Source: Betaproteobacteria bacterium (lineage in GTDB: Bacteria > Pseudomonadota > Gammaproteobacteria > Burkholderiales > Rhodocyclaceae). From it: DNA of 64,000 bases. Within the stretch, counting starts at the first letter, position 1, and every line of letters begins with the position of its first letter. The notes under the pieces were generated by a model that did not search any database, was not told where the DNA came from, and saw nothing but the letters and a program-made list of their open reading frames with translations. Where the stretch lies: positions 1 through 64,000 of the forward strand of contig WQYQ01000007.1 of NCBI GenBank assembly GCA_009781175.1. The letters are read 5' to 3'. This document shows positions 62,906 to 64,000 of the stretch, in pieces. A program made the position numbers and the translations under genes.

Positions 62906-63553
62906 TCAACGCAGGCGTTTTTCCAAAGCAGCAAGGTGTGCCGATTCGATATCGCGCTCGCGGCTAATGCTGATGCCGAGATCGGTCACCAAGCCGTTTT
63001 CAAGGCTGTACGCCCATCCATGCACAACCAACTGCTGACCACGCGCCCAGGCGTCGCGCACGGTCGTGGTCGAACAAACGTGAGCTACCTGTTCGATCAC
63101 GTTCAGCTCACATAGCCGATTAGCGCGTTCGTTTACGTCATCGATTGCGCTCAAGCAATCCCGATAGCGATCCTTGACGTCCTGGAGATGCCGCAACCAG
63201 TTATCGACCAGCCCCAGGCGCAAACCTTCCATCGCCGCACGCACGCCGCCGCAGCCATAATGGCCGACGACGAGCACATGTTTGACACGCAGCGCGGAAA
63301 CCGCATAGTGCAAAACCGAGAGGCAATTGAGGTCGGAGTGAACAACAAGATTGCCCACGTTACGATGGACAAAAACCTCACCTGGCGCGAGATCGACCAC
63401 TTGGTTCGCGGGCACACGGCTATCCGAACAACCGATCCAGAGATAATCGGGTGCTTGTTGCTTGGCTAAACGCGAAAAAAACTCCGCATCGTCGGCAACT
63501 ATGCTATCCGCCCAATGGCGGTTTTTTTCGAGCAGGTAATCTAGGCTGGACAT
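62906..63553 (-). CDS. can: Beta-class carbonic anhydrase
   Basis: A 215-residue zinc enzyme. It shows YLWIGCSDSRVPANQVVDLA (Zn cysteine and the CxDxR motif), EVFVHRNVGNLVVHSDLNCL and VLVVGHYGCGGVRAAMEGL (Zn histidine and cysteine). It interconverts CO2 and bicarbonate. ATG 63553 begins MSSLDYLLEKNRHWADSIVA, the usual start; the frame open to 63574 adds seven residues without support. Single gene. Confidence 0.96.
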   Translation of the reverse strand: MSSLDYLLEKNRHWADSIVADDAEFFSRLAKQQAPDYLWIGCSDSRVPANQVVDLAPGEVFVHRNVGNLVVHSDLNCLSVLHYAVSALRVKHVLVVGHYGCGGVRAAMEGLRLGLVDNWLRHLQDVKDRYRDCLSAIDDVNERANRLCELNVIEQVAHVCSTTTVRDAWARGQQLVVHGWAYSLENGLVTDLGISISRERDIESAHLAALEKRLR

Positions 63554-63659
63554 ATATTGGGCTCCGGGCCGCATCGAGCAGCAAATCGACGATTTGCTGC
63601 GCTGCGAGGAATCGGGATTTTACCAATTCGACCATACAATCACGTGATAGGAGACAAAC

Positions 63660-63986
63660 ATGATTATCACTTTCAAATCTCGCGCTGCCGGAGACGTCAT
63701 CATGTTCGGCTTGGTTGCGCAGCGCTTGCTCGAAATCATTGGGAAAGATCCTGAAGACGCCAAGGGGATCGTCACCGTGGAGCAACTCCCTGCTGCAATT
63801 GCCACCCTGCGCTCGGCGATCACCGCCGACAAGACGCGCCACAGCGCCTCCGCCGCTCAGGAAGACGATGATGAGGATGCGCCACGCGGGATGGAAGGCG
63901 CGGTTGCACTCTGGCAACGCGCCGCGCCGCTGGTCGAGTTAATGGAATATTCGCTCAAGGAATCCCAGCCCGTTCTCTGGGAATAA
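63660..63986 (+). CDS. DUF1840 family protein
   Basis: A 108-residue protein typical of betaproteobacteria: MIITFKSRAAGDVIMFGLVA at the start, AQRLLEIIGKDPEDAKGIVT, an acidic central loop (QEDDDEDAPRGMEG), and PLVELMEYSLKESQPVLWE at the end. GGAG precedes the ATG. Function unknown. Confidence 0.9.
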   Translation: MIITFKSRAAGDVIMFGLVAQRLLEIIGKDPEDAKGIVTVEQLPAAIATLRSAITADKTRHSASAAQEDDDEDAPRGMEGAVALWQRAAPLVELMEYSLKESQPVLWE

Positions 63987-64000
63987 TGTAAACAAAACAG

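Overview
The window looks like a chromosomal segment of a betaproteobacterium, most likely Burkholderiales. The evidence is the high-GC coding style, a Burkholderiaceae-type porin, the divergent gatCAB / mreBCD-mrdA-rodA-rlpA layout, hslVU, and small families typical of that order (DUF1840, DUF1289). I cannot name a genus.

Bases 1-640 hold the end of an IS110-family transposase abutting a porin that has lost its N-terminus. Bases 698-21415 are a large catabolic island. On the plus strand are an Asp/Glu-racemase-type protein and a StyA-like flavin monooxygenase. A LysR regulator is divergent from a HTD2-type hydratase, an acyl-CoA dehydrogenase and a class III CoA-transferase. Fifteen minus-strand genes (21415 to 7222) then encode a sugar-type ABC importer with a TorT-like binding protein, an HpaB-type monooxygenase with a flavin reductase, an extradiol (VOC) dioxygenase, a Rid protein, a three-subunit molybdenum hydroxylase with a CoxG protein, an RraA-type protein, a cupin and a CitE-type lyase. 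Together they suggest uptake, hydroxylation, ring cleavage and CoA-dependent breakdown of an aromatic or heteroaromatic acid; the substrate is not readable from sequence.

Bases 21672-32844 are mostly housekeeping: a HicB fragment, uvrA, a MITE-like palindromic element, a Na/Pi cotransporter, a glutaredoxin, hslVU behind a sigma-32-like promoter, a two-STAS protein and the rep helicase.

Bases 32951-42281 are the most interesting part: a type II-C CRISPR-Cas locus. It has a minus-strand tracrRNA whose promoter overlaps the cas9 start, an unusually large Neisseria-like Cas9 (1495 residues) with an apparent internal duplication before the PAM-interacting region, cas1, cas2, a bidirectional terminator and an array of nine identical 36-base repeats with eight 30-base spacers. 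Two further degenerate solo repeats lie 1.3 and 2.8 kb beyond the array in the same orientation. They bound gene cassettes: an internally deleted CLC channel plus an ssb fragment cut off exactly at one solo repeat, and an MFS transporter whose upstream region is the other solo repeat.

Bases 42363-49695 carry an orphan xylose-type binding protein, HMG-CoA lyase with a DUF1289 partner, and two tandem subtilases ending in GlyGly-CTERM tails next to a rhombosortase, a probable protease-substrate sorting set. Bases 49692-63986 carry gatB, a lipoprotein, a LysE exporter, gatA, then gmhA and an aldo/keto reductase lying between gatA and gatC, then the divergent rod-shape operon, a 22-base inverted-repeat element, carbonic anhydrase and a DUF1840 protein. 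No tRNA or rRNA gene was recognised.
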